Part shown: piece by piece, positions 17,149-26,065 of the stretch
Layout: every line of letters begins with the position of its first letter
How positions within the stretch are numbered: position 1 is the stretch's first letter
Assembly: GCA_964552715.1 (NCBI GenBank)
Contig: CAZKHZ010000005.1
Location: 1 to 34,478, forward strand
DNA: 34,478 bases
Direction of reading: 5' to 3'
Source of the DNA: UBA7692 sp964552715
GTDB lineage: Bacteria; Bacteroidota; Bacteroidia; Chitinophagales; LD1
The notes under the pieces: model-generated
What the model saw: the letters and a program-made list of their open reading frames with translations, nothing else
Told to the model about the DNA's origin: nothing
Database searches by the model: none
Translations under genes and position numbers: made by a program

Positions 17149-19773
17149 CTACCAAGGCTTTTTGAACACATCCTTAACCTTTTGTTCGGCTTCTTTTTTG
17201 GCTTTGTCGGTAGCCTCTTTAGCTTTTTGTTCGGCATCGCGTTTTATCTTGTCCGCTTCTTCGCGGGCTCTTTGTTCGGCAGCTTGTTTTTGTTTGTCCA
17301 ACTCCTGCTGCGCGTTTTGTTTCAACTCATCTACTTTTTCTTTCACCTGCTCCACCACTTGCTCTTTCACATTTTCTACCACGCTTTTGCCACCGCCCGT
17401 GCCAACTTTTGCCAGCTTGATTTGCGGCTTAGATGCCGTGCCAGTGGCTTTTAAAGTAAAGCTGATAACATCAGGCATTTTGAAAGGCACACCCGGCACT
17501 TTTGCAAGCATATTTTGAGCCAACGATGACGCTGCACCCAACTCACTTTGTGGCACATCAAAACGAATGTCGTAGTCAATAGTTTGGTCAAAACCATTAG
17601 TGCCTTGGTATGCCACATTGTAATTTCCAATTTTAATGTTTGAAGGCTCCACTGCTACTTTACCATCTTTAAATTTCAACACCGTCATTGCGTTTTTAAT
17701 TTCAGGATTGCTAAGTGCAGGTATTTTTGTTACCTCCGCAATCTTTTGCAGTATAGGCATGTTCACAATTCTTGCCGTTGCAATTTCAACCTTTCCATCA
17801 CCTTTCAGCGAAGCATAATCTACACTCATATTAGGATTCAATTTGCCACTGCCATTCAAATCGCTGCTAAAATTTCCTTGTATGTGTTTCATAATGGGTG
17901 CCAGTTTTTCAGCCATTTCCACAAACTTAAAAGTCTCCTGAAAATCAAAATTCTTGATGTCGTAATTGAAGGTTACATCAGGGTAGCTTTGCTGCTTAGT
18001 ATTGTAGCGCGCAGAAATATTTGCACTGCCGCCCAGCAAGTTTGCAAACAAATTATTTAGGTTGAGGGCTTCATCTTTCACCACCACATTTCCACTCACA
18101 TTACTCAATACCAATTTTTCGTAAAAGATTTTACCAATCTGCGAATTGGCAGTAATGTCAATCGCCTTAGGCACGCGGAAGAACTCTGTAACCGTATCTT
18201 TTTTGGCAGCAGGCTTATCTTCTTTACCAATAAACTGATTGGCATCAAACACATTGCTTTTCAAACTTAACACACCCACCAAATCGCCTTTGCCAAAAGC
18301 ATAAGCAATAAAATTATCTAAAGTACCCGAAGCCTGAATGTCGCTTCTACCCAACACAGCACTAAGGTTGGTAAGCGTAACGTTGCGTGGATTGAATGCA
18401 AGTTGAAGATTAGAAACCTTCACAGGCATTGGTGTTTCGGCAGCATCATACACAAGGTTAGTAACCTTTGCATTGCCGCTTGCTTGGATGCTTTCGTAGC
18501 GCCTGTTGTTGATGTCGCTTTGTTTTCCTTTAAAGTCAATATTCAAAGCTAGCAAACCGCTTATTGTCTTCACGCCTTCCAAAGGGTAAAGTTTTGGAAT
18601 GTTTGCAAGATTCAAAGAACCTTTCACCGAAGCATCAATGTTAGGGTCGCTGATGGGCGTGCGAATGTTCACACGCGCATCAATAGGGTCGCTACCCAAA
18701 TCAGCATGAAATTTTTGAATGTCAATCACCATCAAATCCAACTTGCCTTGTGCCTTATCTACCTTTGTAGCTATTTGAATGTTCTTAACCGCAGTAGGCA
18801 ACGAAGGGTATTGAAACATCGCATTTTCAACTTTTAAATTGAGGTTAAAAGCAGGATAGTCTTCGCCAAAATATTTGCCTTTTACAAAACCGTCCAAAGC
18901 AAGTTTGCCGGAGGTTTTCACCTTGTCAAAATCCTTTTTATACACCGCAGGAATCATAGAAAGAATACTCTTAAACTCCGCTTGTTTTGTTTTGAACTTT
19001 ACATCCAAGTTCATGCTCTCGCTGATGGTTTGCACAAAGCCGTCAAAGCCGAGTGTGAGAGCATTCAATGTAATTTCGTTATCCTTAAAAGTATATTTCG
19101 AGCTTTTGCTATCTACCTCCACATCTACTTTAGCATCCAATTTTGCATCATTCAAATATGCCACACCACCACTTTTCACTGTCAATGCATCAATGCCCGT
19201 AAGTGTTTTCAAAACATATAAATCTTGCGTCACATCGCCACTACCTTCAAAGTTCAGGTTAACGATTTTTGCAGCCGTGCCACCTTTCAAATCATCATAA
19301 GTTATCAATCCTTTTTTGATAAGAATTTTCTTTAGCTGCGCATTAAATTTTGTTTCTTCTTTTTTGGTTTCGGGCGTTGGTTTCATAATGTCCCAGTTGG
19401 CTTTGCCAGCATAGTTTACCTTGGCAAAAACATTTGGTTCATCCACTACCAAACTGATAAGCTTGTACTGCTTGCCTTCAAACACACTCATCAAATCCAC
19501 CGTAAAGCTGATGTTGTTGATGTGCGTTAAAGTATCGCCTTTAAAATCGTTTACACCAATCACCGATAAATCATCCAGCGAAAAACTAAAGTTTGGAAAC
19601 GAACGAATAAGCGAAAGGCTGAAATCGCCATAGTCAACTTTGGCATTCAGGTTTTCATTGATGGCTTCTTTTACGGCTGCGTTTATTTTGTCTTTAAACA
19701 GAAACGGAACGGCAACAACGGCTGCAATCAGCAACACAAAAACAACAGCGAGTGAAATGAGAACTTTTTTCAT
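17149..19773 (-). CDS. AsmA family protein with charged C-terminal helix
   Basis: The 874-residue protein has an N-terminal membrane anchor (about 4-24, ISLAVVFVLLIAAVVAVPFLF) and the AsmA N-terminal layout ...YGDFSLSLIRSFPNFSFSLDDLSV. A long beta-rich region follows, with LNGSGKLNPNMSVDYASLKGDGKVEI near the C-terminal AsmA_2-type domain. AsmA-like proteins are inner-membrane anchored, reach into the periplasm and are linked to phospholipid transport to the outer membrane. The last 80 or so residues are almost wholly Lys/Glu/Gln/Ala (repeats such as EQKAKEATDKAKKEAEQK) and predict a long charged helix, an addition not found in the classical E. coli protein. Confidence 0.87.
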   Translation of the reverse strand: MKKVLISLAVVFVLLIAAVVAVPFLFKDKINAAVKEAINENLNAKVDYGDFSLSLIRSFPNFSFSLDDLSVIGVNDFKGDTLTHINNISFTVDLMSVFEGKQYKLISLVVDEPNVFAKVNYAGKANWDIMKPTPETKKEETKFNAQLKKILIKKGLITYDDLKGGTAAKIVNLNFEGSGDVTQDLYVLKTLTGIDALTVKSGGVAYLNDAKLDAKVDVEVDSKSSKYTFKDNEITLNALTLGFDGFVQTISESMNLDVKFKTKQAEFKSILSMIPAVYKKDFDKVKTSGKLALDGFVKGKYFGEDYPAFNLNLKVENAMFQYPSLPTAVKNIQIATKVDKAQGKLDLMVIDIQKFHADLGSDPIDARVNIRTPISDPNIDASVKGSLNLANIPKLYPLEGVKTISGLLALNIDFKGKQSDINNRRYESIQASGNAKVTNLVYDAAETPMPVKVSNLQLAFNPRNVTLTNLSAVLGRSDIQASGTLDNFIAYAFGKGDLVGVLSLKSNVFDANQFIGKEDKPAAKKDTVTEFFRVPKAIDITANSQIGKIFYEKLVLSNVSGNVVVKDEALNLNNLFANLLGGSANISARYNTKQQSYPDVTFNYDIKNFDFQETFKFVEMAEKLAPIMKHIQGNFSSDLNGSGKLNPNMSVDYASLKGDGKVEIATARIVNMPILQKIAEVTKIPALSNPEIKNAMTVLKFKDGKVAVEPSNIKIGNYNVAYQGTNGFDQTIDYDIRFDVPQSELGAASSLAQNMLAKVPGVPFKMPDVISFTLKATGTASKPQIKLAKVGTGGGKSVVENVKEQVVEQVKEKVDELKQNAQQELDKQKQAAEQRAREEADKIKRDAEQKAKEATDKAKKEAEQKVKDVFKKPW

Positions 19774-19925
19774 AAAAATTGAATGTGCGCTAAAAGTAGA
19801 TAGATAAACGGATTGAATTGTTACAAAATTAAAAGAACTAGCATTAAATGACTACCCTAAATTCACAAATGACTGGCTAATAATGAAAGCATTTTGCAAA
19901 TGCATCAATCAAACAATTTACCAAC

Positions 19926-19933
19926 TACCTTTG
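19926..19933 (+). promoter_or_regulatory. Possible -7 promoter box for the LytTR regulator
   Basis: The bases read TACCTTTG, an exact TAnnTTTG match, 39 bp before the chosen ATG at 19973. The nearest TTTG upstream (19893-19896) is about 29 nt away, longer than the usual 19-21, so the -33 element is not convincing. The box lies inside the alternative long reading frame that starts at 19883, which favours the shorter protein. Confidence 0.4.
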
Positions 19934-19972
19934 TTTGAAAGTTTACATAACATTGCCATTACAAAATCACTA

Positions 19973-20725
19973 ATGCAGAAAAAGCTAACCGCTATTATTG
20001 TGGACGATGAAGAAAAGGCGCGCAACATGCTGCAACTTTTGGTAAGTGAGCATTGTTCTGAAGTAGAAGTGTTGGTTCATTGCAAAAACGTTCCCGAAGC
20101 TGTAGCCGCCATCAATGAACATCAGCCACAAATTGTCTTTTTGGATGTGGATATGCCCGGCTATTCTGGCTTTCAGTTACTAGACTTTTTTACTGAAGTA
20201 AACTTTGAAATCATCTTCACCACAGCTTTTAGTGAATATGCTTTGCAGGCTTTTCGTGTCAGTGCTATTGACTTTCTGTTAAAGCCAATTGACATTGATG
20301 AGTTAATTAACGCGGTGGAAAAAGTTAAGAAAAAAAAACAGCCAGGCACTTACAACAAGCAATTGAATTTGATTCGTAGCAGCAGCACAAAAAAGCCATT
20401 AGAATGCATTGCCATTTCTACATCCAATAGTATAGAGTTTGTGCAAATAGATGAAATTGTTGTGTTGCAGGCAGACCGAGCCTACACTAAAATTCTATTG
20501 ATAAACGAACAAGAAATCATTGCCAGTAAAAACATTAAGGAGTTTGAAGAAACATTGGCTGTCAGTCCTGTTTTCTTTCGTGCGCATCGCTCGTGTATCA
20601 TCAATCTGAAACAAGTTTTACGTTACAATAAAACGGAGGGTGGAAATATTGAAATGAAAGGTGGATTGATAGTCCCGCTTTCAAAAGATGCTAAAGATGA
20701 ATTTCTGCAAAAAATGATGTTGTAG
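19973..20725 (+). CDS. LytTR family two-component response regulator
   Basis: The 250-residue protein has an N-terminal receiver domain with acidic pair D11/D12, phosphoacceptor D58 (VFLDVDMPG), the Thr switch in IFTTAFS (about 83-84) and K104-P105. A C-terminal LytTR DNA-binding domain (about 145-250) carries EIVVLQADRAYTKI, FFRAHRSCIINL and a final VPLSKDAKDEF. I start at ATG 19973 (MQKKLTAIIVDDEE), because the in-frame ATG at 19883 adds 30 residues not seen in the family. LytTR regulators usually pair with a membrane LytS/YehU-type histidine kinase, but none is next to this gene, so its partner is elsewhere. It ends 3 bp from the convergent kinase gene. Confidence 0.93.
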   Translation: MQKKLTAIIVDDEEKARNMLQLLVSEHCSEVEVLVHCKNVPEAVAAINEHQPQIVFLDVDMPGYSGFQLLDFFTEVNFEIIFTTAFSEYALQAFRVSAIDFLLKPIDIDELINAVEKVKKKKQPGTYNKQLNLIRSSSTKKPLECIAISTSNSIEFVQIDEIVVLQADRAYTKILLINEQEIIASKNIKEFEETLAVSPVFFRAHRSCIINLKQVLRYNKTEGGNIEMKGGLIVPLSKDAKDEFLQKMML

Positions 20726-20728
20726 CAG

Positions 20729-21652
20729 CTACACAACAAACACCATTTCATCCCAATTAAAAACAGTGCTCAAACCTTTCGGCTCTAGCAACTTCATCAA
20801 TTCGGGTTTTGTACCCTCAAAAGCAAGCATCACAAAATCGCCACCCCATGCACCAAGGCTTTTTGCCGCCACATCCACATCAGCAAACAATCTTTTTTTG
20901 ATAGGCTCCATGCCCAACGCTTCGGCAATGTATGCCTCATGTTCATTCATTATCTGTTTGCATTTTTCGAGTGCATTGCACGAAAGCAGCGCATCTGTAA
21001 GCACATTCAACCACTTTACATACTGCGGCTTATCAATATTGCGCGAACGGTAATGTGCAATACCTGATGTGCTCAATTGCTTTTTACCCAAATGAACAAA
21101 GAAAATATTGTCTTTGAACGAAGGCTGAAACTCCACTTGTTCAAATACAGGTAAACCATTTTCTAAGTGATACAACAAAGGCAAATCGCTTCCCGCACAA
21201 GCTACATCATAGCCCGAGCCGCCAATAGTTGCCTGCAACAATTGAAAAGGATTTACCTGCGCAAATTCCGCCAGGCAATGCACCAATGTAGAACTGCTGC
21301 CCAAACCCCAGTTGTTTGGAAATTCTAGCAAAGTTTGAATGGCAAAGTCCTCATCTGTTTTCAAGAAATTCGCATTTTGCTTGCGGCATTCCTGTAATAG
21401 TTTAGATAGTGTTTTTGCCTGCTCGCTATCATTGCTTGCTTCAAAATTTCTTGTGTCAAACGAAAGTTGAATCCACGGTTCTCTTTTACTGTTCAACGCT
21501 ACCCAAAACAAAGTATTGCTATTGCCGCTAAGCTTGCACACACTCACATGCTGCCCAAAGCGAGTAGGCACTGCCAATGCTTTTGCTCCATCCAGCACAA
21601 AGTATTCACCCGTAAGCATTAGCTTTCCATGACCATAAAAATTCTGTTGCAT
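20729..21652 (-). CDS. GYDIA-type GHMP kinase
   Basis: This 307-residue GHMP-fold kinase has the N-terminal GKLMLTGEYFVLDG (about 9-22), which lines the substrate site, and the phosphate-binding loop GLGSSS at 116-121. It carries GGSGYDVACAGS at about 144-155, matching the GYDIA signature after which a Bacteroidota GHMP subfamily is named (here GYDVA). GHMP kinases phosphorylate small metabolites such as mevalonate, phosphomevalonate, homoserine or galactose. This subfamily is commonly suspected to act in the mevalonate pathway, but I cannot confirm the substrate. It lies divergent from the 3-hydroxybutyryl-CoA dehydrogenase gene, with an 89-bp gap between starts. Confidence 0.83.
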   Translation of the reverse strand: MQQNFYGHGKLMLTGEYFVLDGAKALAVPTRFGQHVSVCKLSGNSNTLFWVALNSKREPWIQLSFDTRNFEASNDSEQAKTLSKLLQECRKQNANFLKTDEDFAIQTLLEFPNNWGLGSSSTLVHCLAEFAQVNPFQLLQATIGGSGYDVACAGSDLPLLYHLENGLPVFEQVEFQPSFKDNIFFVHLGKKQLSTSGIAHYRSRNIDKPQYVKWLNVLTDALLSCNALEKCKQIMNEHEAYIAEALGMEPIKKRLFADVDVAAKSLGAWGGDFVMLAFEGTKPELMKLLEPKGLSTVFNWDEMVFVV

Positions 21653-21660
21653 CTAACTGC

Positions 21661-21693
21661 GAAGATGAAAAAATCTTCATGGGTTCACCCATG
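21661..21693. promoter_or_regulatory. Two abutting small hairpins in a divergent promoter gap
   Basis: GAAGAT (21661-21666) pairs with ATCTTC (21673-21678), and CATGGGT (21678-21684) pairs with ACCCATG (21687-21693), sharing one base. They fill the space between divergent genes and could be operator half-sites or leader hairpins; function is unknown. Confidence 0.4.
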
Positions 21694-21741
21694 CAATGGT
21701 GTAGTTCAAATTTCTTTCTTTGCCGCCCAATCAAAATAAAT

Positions 21742-22629
21742 ATGCAACAGATTAGTGTTATAGGTGCTGGTACAATGGGCAATGGTATTGCGCACGTTTT
21801 TGCCATGAATGGTTTTGCTACAAACATTGTTGATGTGTCGCAGGTAGCTCTAGATAAAGCCTTAAAGACAATCGAAAAGAATTTGGATAGAATGTTAGCA
21901 AAAGGCACGCTTACCGAAAAGGAAAAGACAAAAACACTTGCCAATCTTTCCACTTTCACCGCTATTGAAGAAGGCTGCAAACATGCCGACTTAGTGGTAG
22001 AGGCAGCCACCGAAAACATAGAATTAAAGCTAAGTATCTTTAAGCAAATAGACGCTGTTTGCAAGCCCGAAACTATTCTTGCTTCTAACACTTCATCTAT
22101 TTCTATCACAAAAATTGCAGCAGCTACAAAGCGTCCTGCCAAGGTAATTGGTATGCACTTTATGAATCCTGTGCCAGTGATGAAACTGGTGGAAGTTATT
22201 CGTGGCTATGCTACCGATGCAGACACCACTGCAACCATAATGAACCTATCCAAACAGTTGAATAAAGTTCCTGTGGAAGTGAATGACTACTCGGGTTTTG
22301 TTGCCAACAGAATCCTGATGCCTATGATAAATGAAGCCATTTATACATTATATGAAAGTGTTGCAGGCGTTTATGAAATTGACACTGTTATGAAGTTAGG
22401 CATGGCGCATCCAATGGGTCCGCTACAACTTGCCGACTTTATAGGTTTGGATGTTTGTGTTGCAATTTTGCGCGTGTTGCACGAAGGCTTAGGCAATCAG
22501 AAATATGCCCCTTGTCCTTTGCTTGTAAATATGGTTACTGCTGGTTACTTAGGCGCAAAATCGGGCGAAGGATTTTATGTCTATGAAGCGGGTAACAAGG
22601 AACTTGTTGTAAGCAGCAGGTTTGCTTAA
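21742..22629 (+). CDS. 3-hydroxybutyryl-CoA dehydrogenase
   Basis: The 295-residue protein has the NAD-binding VIGAGTMGNGIA motif (about 6-17), a mid-region ASNTSSISITKIA (S118), and the catalytic His in GMHFMNPVPVMKLVEVI at H139. The later YSGFVANRILMPMINEA and MGPLQLADFIGLD segments are typical of the short, single-function Hbd/PaaH group. It interconverts acetoacetyl-CoA and 3-hydroxybutyryl-CoA in fatty-acid or butanoate metabolism. I start at ATG 21742 (MQQISVIG); the in-frame ATG at 21679 falls in the hairpins and adds residues foreign to the family. It could feed the electron-transfer flavoprotein encoded 8 kb away, but the genes are not linked in an operon. Confidence 0.92.
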   Translation: MQQISVIGAGTMGNGIAHVFAMNGFATNIVDVSQVALDKALKTIEKNLDRMLAKGTLTEKEKTKTLANLSTFTAIEEGCKHADLVVEAATENIELKLSIFKQIDAVCKPETILASNTSSISITKIAAATKRPAKVIGMHFMNPVPVMKLVEVIRGYATDADTTATIMNLSKQLNKVPVEVNDYSGFVANRILMPMINEAIYTLYESVAGVYEIDTVMKLGMAHPMGPLQLADFIGLDVCVAILRVLHEGLGNQKYAPCPLLVNMVTAGYLGAKSGEGFYVYEAGNKELVVSSRFA

Positions 22630-22643
22630 ACAATTCCGATAAA

Positions 22644-23702
22644 TTATTTTATAGGTCTATCATGTTGTGTTTCTGTAGGGAATGCAAACTCCAAACCAGC
22701 AGCCGTAAAACGTTTCAAAATTTCGAAGTTAATATCTGACCGAACCTGTGGAATATCTTCACCAGGCTTGATGAAGAAGACAAACTTAATATCCATAGAG
22801 TAAGTATTAAAATCTTCAAACATGATTATTGATTCTTCCGCCAAATTTGGATTGGACTTTGCAATATCTTTAAGAATTGAAATCCCTTCCTGCATTTTTT
22901 CGTAGGGCGTATCATACACCAACCCAAGCGAAACACTTACTTTAAAGAACGGACCCTGCGTTACATTCTGTATCGGCTTTTCCGAAAAATACGCATTGGG
23001 TATGGTTACCAACCTGCCTTCTAAAGTTCTCATGCGTGTGCTTCTGATGCCGATATCCATTACAAAACCATCCATGCTGTCAATCATCACTCTGTCGCCA
23101 ATTTGAAATGGCTTATCTAAAAACAGAATTACACCGCCAAACATATTCTTCACAGTGTCTTGCGAGGCAAGCGCAATTGCCAAACCTCCAATACCAAGCC
23201 CGGCAATCAATGCAGCCACATCAAATCCCGCATTATTTAAACCAACTACCAAGCCCAGCGACCACAATATCACCTTTACTGCCTGCTGCAACAATCTTAT
23301 CAACTGCTCATCTAAGTTATTGTCCTCGCGTTGCGAATACGGCACTAAAAATTCCTTGATAAGCGCATTTAGAATTCTTACAAAAAGCCAGGTAATATTT
23401 ATGGCAATCAACAGTGTAAAAGCCTTGTCAATATTCGCACTTGCTTTGATGGTAAACTTCAATCTATCTAAAGAAAACCATAGCCCCGCAAGCATAATAG
23501 CAAACAGCGCAGGGCTTCTCAGTTGATCTAAAATCACATCATCAAATTGTGATGAAGAGCGCGAGGTAAGTTGCTTTAAAAAGAAATTGATGAACCAATA
23601 AATAAAGCGGGCAAACAAAACAGTTCCCACTACAATACCGATTGAAATCAGCCAATGCTCAATTGAGTTATTATAAAATTTGTGTTGAAAAACCGTAAGC
23701 AT
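22644..23702 (-). CDS. MscS family small-conductance mechanosensitive channel
   Basis: The 352-residue protein has hydrophobic segments at about 18-40, 65-80, 96-115 and 143-158. It then has the pore-lining Gly/Ala-rich helix AALIAGLGIGGLAIALASQDT (about 163-183) and the following KNMFGGVILFLDKPFQIGDRV segment that defines the MscS fold. A soluble C-terminal vestibule domain follows. MscS channels open under membrane tension to release solutes on hypo-osmotic shock. Two to three extra N-terminal helices, compared with three in E. coli MscS, are common in Bacteroidota. The gene ends 14 bp from the convergent dehydrogenase gene. Confidence 0.92.
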   Translation of the reverse strand: MLTVFQHKFYNNSIEHWLISIGIVVGTVLFARFIYWFINFFLKQLTSRSSSQFDDVILDQLRSPALFAIMLAGLWFSLDRLKFTIKASANIDKAFTLLIAINITWLFVRILNALIKEFLVPYSQREDNNLDEQLIRLLQQAVKVILWSLGLVVGLNNAGFDVAALIAGLGIGGLAIALASQDTVKNMFGGVILFLDKPFQIGDRVMIDSMDGFVMDIGIRSTRMRTLEGRLVTIPNAYFSEKPIQNVTQGPFFKVSVSLGLVYDTPYEKMQEGISILKDIAKSNPNLAEESIIMFEDFNTYSMDIKFVFFIKPGEDIPQVRSDINFEILKRFTAAGLEFAFPTETQHDRPIK

Positions 23703-23787
23703 ATTTTAAAAACTAAGGGGCGAAACTAACTAGTTGAAATTACTTTCTTTGTTTGCGTGCCAACTATAACAATGTTTTAGATTCCGT

Positions 23788-24609
23788 ATGAAAACCAAAT
23801 TACTTACAAGCACCGAGGGCAAATCATTTTTAGCCGATGTGTATGGCGATGTAAAAAGCGATACTGTTGGCATTGTTGTTTTCGCTCATGGTTTTAAAGG
23901 TTTTAAAGATTGGGGTACCTTTCCCGCAATTGCTCAAACCTTTGCTGATAAAGGCTTTGTGTTTGTATCATTCAATTTTTCGCACAATGGCACAACAGTA
24001 ACTAATCCAACAGAGTTTGATGATTTAGAAGCTTTTGGCAACAATAACTTTTCAAAAGAATTGAACGACTTAGGGGTGGTGATTGATTATGTATTTGAGG
24101 AAATACTTGCCGGCAAAAAACTTCCGCTGTTTCTTCTCGGGCATAGCCGAGGCGGTGGCATTGCTATTTTAAAAGCAAGCGAAGACGTGCGTATTGATAA
24201 AGTTGCGGTGTGGGGTAGCGTAAATCAGTTCGGCAGGTTTTGGAAAAATGATGAAATGGAACGCATGAAGCGCGATGGCGTGATATACATTCCCAATGCG
24301 CGCACCAACCAACTAATGCCCATCTACAAACAGTTGTACGAAGATTACCAAAACAACTTGACGCGGTTACACATTCCCGATGCGGTAAAGAACCTAAAGC
24401 AACCATTCTTAATTGTTCACGGCACTGCCGATGAAACAGTTCCTTTTACCGCAGCCGAAGAAATGAACACTTGGAACACAAATACAACTTTAATCAAAAT
24501 AGAAAACGGCAATCACACCTTTGGTGCAAAACATCCTTGGAGCGAAAACATCCTTCCTGCTGATACGCTTATTGCATTAGAAAATACGGCACACTTCTTT
24601 ATAGAATAA
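23788..24609 (+). CDS. Alpha/beta hydrolase
   Basis: This 273-residue hydrolase has the oxyanion region VFAHGFKGFKDWG (about 31-43), the nucleophile elbow GHSRGGG with S120, the acid D215 in VHGTADETVPF and H243 in NGNHTFG, which form a complete Ser-Asp-His triad. The family includes esterases, acyl-peptidases and dienelactone-hydrolase-like enzymes, and the substrate cannot be told. No signal peptide is present, so it is probably cytoplasmic. It is divergent from the MscS gene (85-bp gap). Confidence 0.88.
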   Translation: MKTKLLTSTEGKSFLADVYGDVKSDTVGIVVFAHGFKGFKDWGTFPAIAQTFADKGFVFVSFNFSHNGTTVTNPTEFDDLEAFGNNNFSKELNDLGVVIDYVFEEILAGKKLPLFLLGHSRGGGIAILKASEDVRIDKVAVWGSVNQFGRFWKNDEMERMKRDGVIYIPNARTNQLMPIYKQLYEDYQNNLTRLHIPDAVKNLKQPFLIVHGTADETVPFTAAEEMNTWNTNTTLIKIENGNHTFGAKHPWSENILPADTLIALENTAHFFIE

Positions 24610-24648
24610 TCCTTCAAAAAGTCTCGAATTAGATTACTGTGTCCTCTT

Positions 24649-24685
24649 CATGACGATTGTCTTTGCCGCAAAAGACCGCGTCATG
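24649..24685. terminator. Probable shared terminator hairpin
   Basis: CATGACG (24649-24655) pairs with CGTCATG (24679-24685), and inside it GTCTTT (24659-24664) pairs with AAAGAC (24671-24676), giving a 13-bp stem with a small internal loop and a 6-nt loop. It lies between convergent genes. There is no strong T-run, so it may instead be a relic of a dispersed repeat. Confidence 0.5.
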
Positions 24686-24689
24686 GTGA

Positions 24690-24707
24690 TACCGATAGCT
24701 ATCGGTA
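24690..24707. repeat. Perfect 18-bp palindrome
   Basis: The bases TACCGATAGCTATCGGTA are fully self-complementary and follow the adjacent hairpin by 4 bp. Similar CCGATAGCTATCGG cores are, to my recollection, frequent between genes in Bacteroidota, so this is probably a dispersed palindromic element. Confidence 0.6.
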
Positions 24708-24738
24708 GAAGCCATCTATTATTATCTACAAACTAAAT

Positions 24739-25824
24739 CTATTGCACACTTGGCTTACCTCCACCTACCCCCAACAACTTCACTTCAGCATCAGGTTTTA
24801 AAAACATAATACTGGTGCTGATAATAGTGTCGCCCGCTTTGATGCCCGTAAGAACCTGCACCTCATCCTTTGTACGCAATCCTGTTTCCACCATCACCGG
24901 TTCTACTTTTCCATTGTTGTAACGCATCAGTTTCTTCCCCCTTGCTTCTGGAATCACAATATTGGTAGGCACCATCAGCGCAGCCTCGCTCTTCACATTC
25001 AAATTCACCTTTGCAAAAGCCCCAGGATAAAGCTTCGATTGGGTACTAATAATACTTGCGCGCACTTTCACACTGCGCGAACTCAACTCTATCTTAGGCT
25101 CTGTGGCTATCACCTTTGCAGCAAACTTTTCTTTAAAGCCCTCCACTTCCACCTCCAATGTCGTGCCTATTGCAATCACCGAACTGTATCTTTCAGGAAT
25201 AAAAAAATCCACCTTCAATCTATCCGTAGAAACCAATGTGGTAACCGTAACACCCTGTTGCACATAAGCACCCGCACTCACATTCCGCAAACCAATTTTG
25301 CCACTAAAAGGTGCACGAATTTCTGTCTTCTCAATTTGCGCCTCCAGCAATTGAATATCTGAAACTATGTTGTTGAGTTGTGTCAACGCCACATCATAAT
25401 CCTGCTGACCCACCCCATTAATTGCCAATAGTTTTTTCAATCGCTCTTCGCTGCTTGTTGACGTTTCCTTTTGCAGTTTCAACTTGCGCAACTGCGCTTG
25501 CAAATCGGCATCATTCAACTTTAGCAACAAGGTTCCCTTTTGCACAAACGACCCTTCGTTAATATTTAAAACAGTGATTCTGCCGCTTATCTCAGGCTTC
25601 AATTCCACCTCATCATTTGCCAGCAAAGTGCCACTTGCCTGCACCGTGCTATTTACATTCCGTGGCTGCACCACAATAGCCGACACTAGCATCGCCTGCC
25701 CAGCCATTCCCTTGCCACCACCTGCGGGCATTCCGCTTTCCGGTGCCGTCTTTAATACTTTATTATAAAAAACAATGCCACCCAACAGCAGCACAACAAT
25801 TGCAATTACAGACCAAGTTTTCAT
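24739..25824 (-). CDS. RND-type efflux periplasmic adaptor (HlyD/MFP family)
   Basis: The 361-residue protein has an N-terminal membrane anchor (WSVIAIVVLLLGGIVFY, about 4-20), a first lipoyl half with NEVELKPEISGRI-like geometry (LLANDEVELKPEISGRITVL, about 68-87), an alpha-hairpin, and the second lipoyl half IRAPFSGKIGLRNVSAGAYV. Beta-barrel and membrane-proximal domains follow, ending in GIKAGDTIISTSIMFLKPDAEV. Such adaptors bridge an inner-membrane RND pump to an outer-membrane TolC-like channel. Neither partner gene is adjacent: the next gene downstream is convergent and the one upstream encodes a SprA-like barrel. The substrate is unknown. Confidence 0.9.
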   Translation of the reverse strand: MKTWSVIAIVVLLLGGIVFYNKVLKTAPESGMPAGGGKGMAGQAMLVSAIVVQPRNVNSTVQASGTLLANDEVELKPEISGRITVLNINEGSFVQKGTLLLKLNDADLQAQLRKLKLQKETSTSSEERLKKLLAINGVGQQDYDVALTQLNNIVSDIQLLEAQIEKTEIRAPFSGKIGLRNVSAGAYVQQGVTVTTLVSTDRLKVDFFIPERYSSVIAIGTTLEVEVEGFKEKFAAKVIATEPKIELSSRSVKVRASIISTQSKLYPGAFAKVNLNVKSEAALMVPTNIVIPEARGKKLMRYNNGKVEPVMVETGLRTKDEVQVLTGIKAGDTIISTSIMFLKPDAEVKLLGVGGGKPSVQ

Positions 25825-26007
25825 GCAGTAATTCTAATTCGCGAACAAAATCAATTTGCGCTTAACGAAATGCTTATCAGAAATCAATTTTTAGATTTTC
25901 ACAGATATTAAACTTCTTTCTAAAAGCCTTTTGATTATCACTTCGTTTTCATGCCATTTCGTCATCTTTTTTATTCATATAGCATACCCCTAACATTCCT
26001 GCCAACG

Positions 26008-26028
26008 CTCAACTCCAAACTCCCCACT
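26008..26028. repeat. Three 7-bp tandem units
   Basis: CTCAACT, CCAAACT and CCCCACT follow each other in the 241-bp gap between the adaptor gene and the SprA-like gene. The units share C at position 1 and ACT at the end. The rest of this gap shows no gene or clear promoter. Confidence 0.55.
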
Positions 26029-26065
26029 TTCTTCCGGCTGTTTACTCGTATCTCGCAGCTCTTCC

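Noticed and set aside
17162..17518. A 118-codon plus-strand open frame opposite the AsmA gene C-terminus
   Set aside because: It is the antisense of the Lys/Glu-rich tail, which gives stop-free Ser/Cys/Phe-rich frames. It has no independent motif.
19883..19972. A 30-residue N-terminal extension of the LytTR regulator
   Set aside because: Receiver domains begin near the acidic pair, and an exact -7 box lies within this stretch, so translation from 19973 is more likely.
23703..23787. Promoters in the divergent gap between the MscS and hydrolase genes
   Set aside because: TACTTTC-like matches occur but no TTG lies at proper spacing; too weak to list.
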